Positions 42,219 through 42,249 of a DNA stretch of 42,249 bases are shown in pieces. The stretch's first letter is position 1. The number at the start of each line of letters is the position of its first letter. Origin of the DNA: Ruminococcus sp. (GTDB lineage Bacteria; Bacillota; Clostridia; Oscillospirales; Ruminococcaceae). Location: contig JAISGY010000036.1 in NCBI GenBank assembly GCA_031262835.1, forward strand, positions 1-42,249. The letters run 5' to 3'. Made by a program: the position numbers and the translations under genes. The notes below the pieces were generated by a model. The model made no database searches. It had not been told where the DNA came from and saw only the letters and a program-made list of their open reading frames with translations.

Positions 42219-42249
42219 TTAGTACTTTATATTATAAATCATTTTTTAC

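Overview
The window looks like part of the chromosome of a spore-forming, low-to-moderate GC Firmicute of the class Clostridia, probably an uncultured relative of Oscillospirales/Ruminococcaceae. This is inferred from the gene families, not from a search. The evidence is sporulation genes (YqfC, YqfD, a SleL-like LysM/GH18 cortex hydrolase), strong AAGGAGG-type ribosome sites, textbook sigma-A promoters, a four-cysteine L33, a Thr/Ala-rich lipoprotein linker, CheV chemotaxis, and a tRNA with no encoded CCA.

Layout. 61-2519: the rpmG-secE-nusG-rplK-rplA operon on the minus strand, with a clear TTGACA-17-TAGAAT promoter and a small hairpin at the predicted mRNA 5' end. 2573-5647: cardiolipin synthase and a LysM/GH18 spore-type hydrolase. 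5630-8517: uvrA on the minus strand, apparently leaderless, with a LexA-like palindrome inside the promoter spacer. 8603-16979: a tight eight-gene plus-strand run: tatD, an ABC-2 type exporter (ATPase and two permeases), a secreted or anchored Thr-rich protein, a heterodimeric ABC exporter (first subunit probably begins at ATT), and a solitary adenine methyltransferase. 17179-19731: a FIST / degenerate GGDEF / EAL protein. 19799-24577: a Thr-rich lipoprotein, an EF-G-like GTPase and a Fic protein, all on the minus strand. 24627-26161: the sporulation pair yqfC-yqfD behind a near-consensus sigma-E promoter. 26163-29419: a PP2C phosphatase, a FapA-family polymer-domain protein and an RluA pseudouridine synthase. 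29449-32640: radC, uvrB and queF. 32683-33834: a stand-alone FIST protein. 34108-34181: tRNA-Arg(CCG). 34233-41082: an unusual six-gene minus-strand operon: a CoaX-like protein lacking key acidic residues, an ECF-type S component, three tandem secreted paralogues and glycogen phosphorylase. 41268-42218: cheV.

The most unusual items are (a) the coaX-like / ECF S component / three secreted paralogues / glgP operon, in which the CoaX-like protein has lost two of three conserved catalytic-type aspartates; (b) the eight-gene exporter operon with a non-canonical start and a perfect 18-bp palindrome before its methyltransferase; (c) the leaderless, LexA-box uvrA promoter; (d) two FIST proteins, one fused to an apparently active c-di-GMP phosphodiesterase domain; and (e) two very G/C-skewed intergenic patches. 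No prophage, insertion sequence, CRISPR array or rRNA was recognised. No intergenic stretch exceeds about 275 bases; the longest (33835-34107) holds a promoter and several palindromes.
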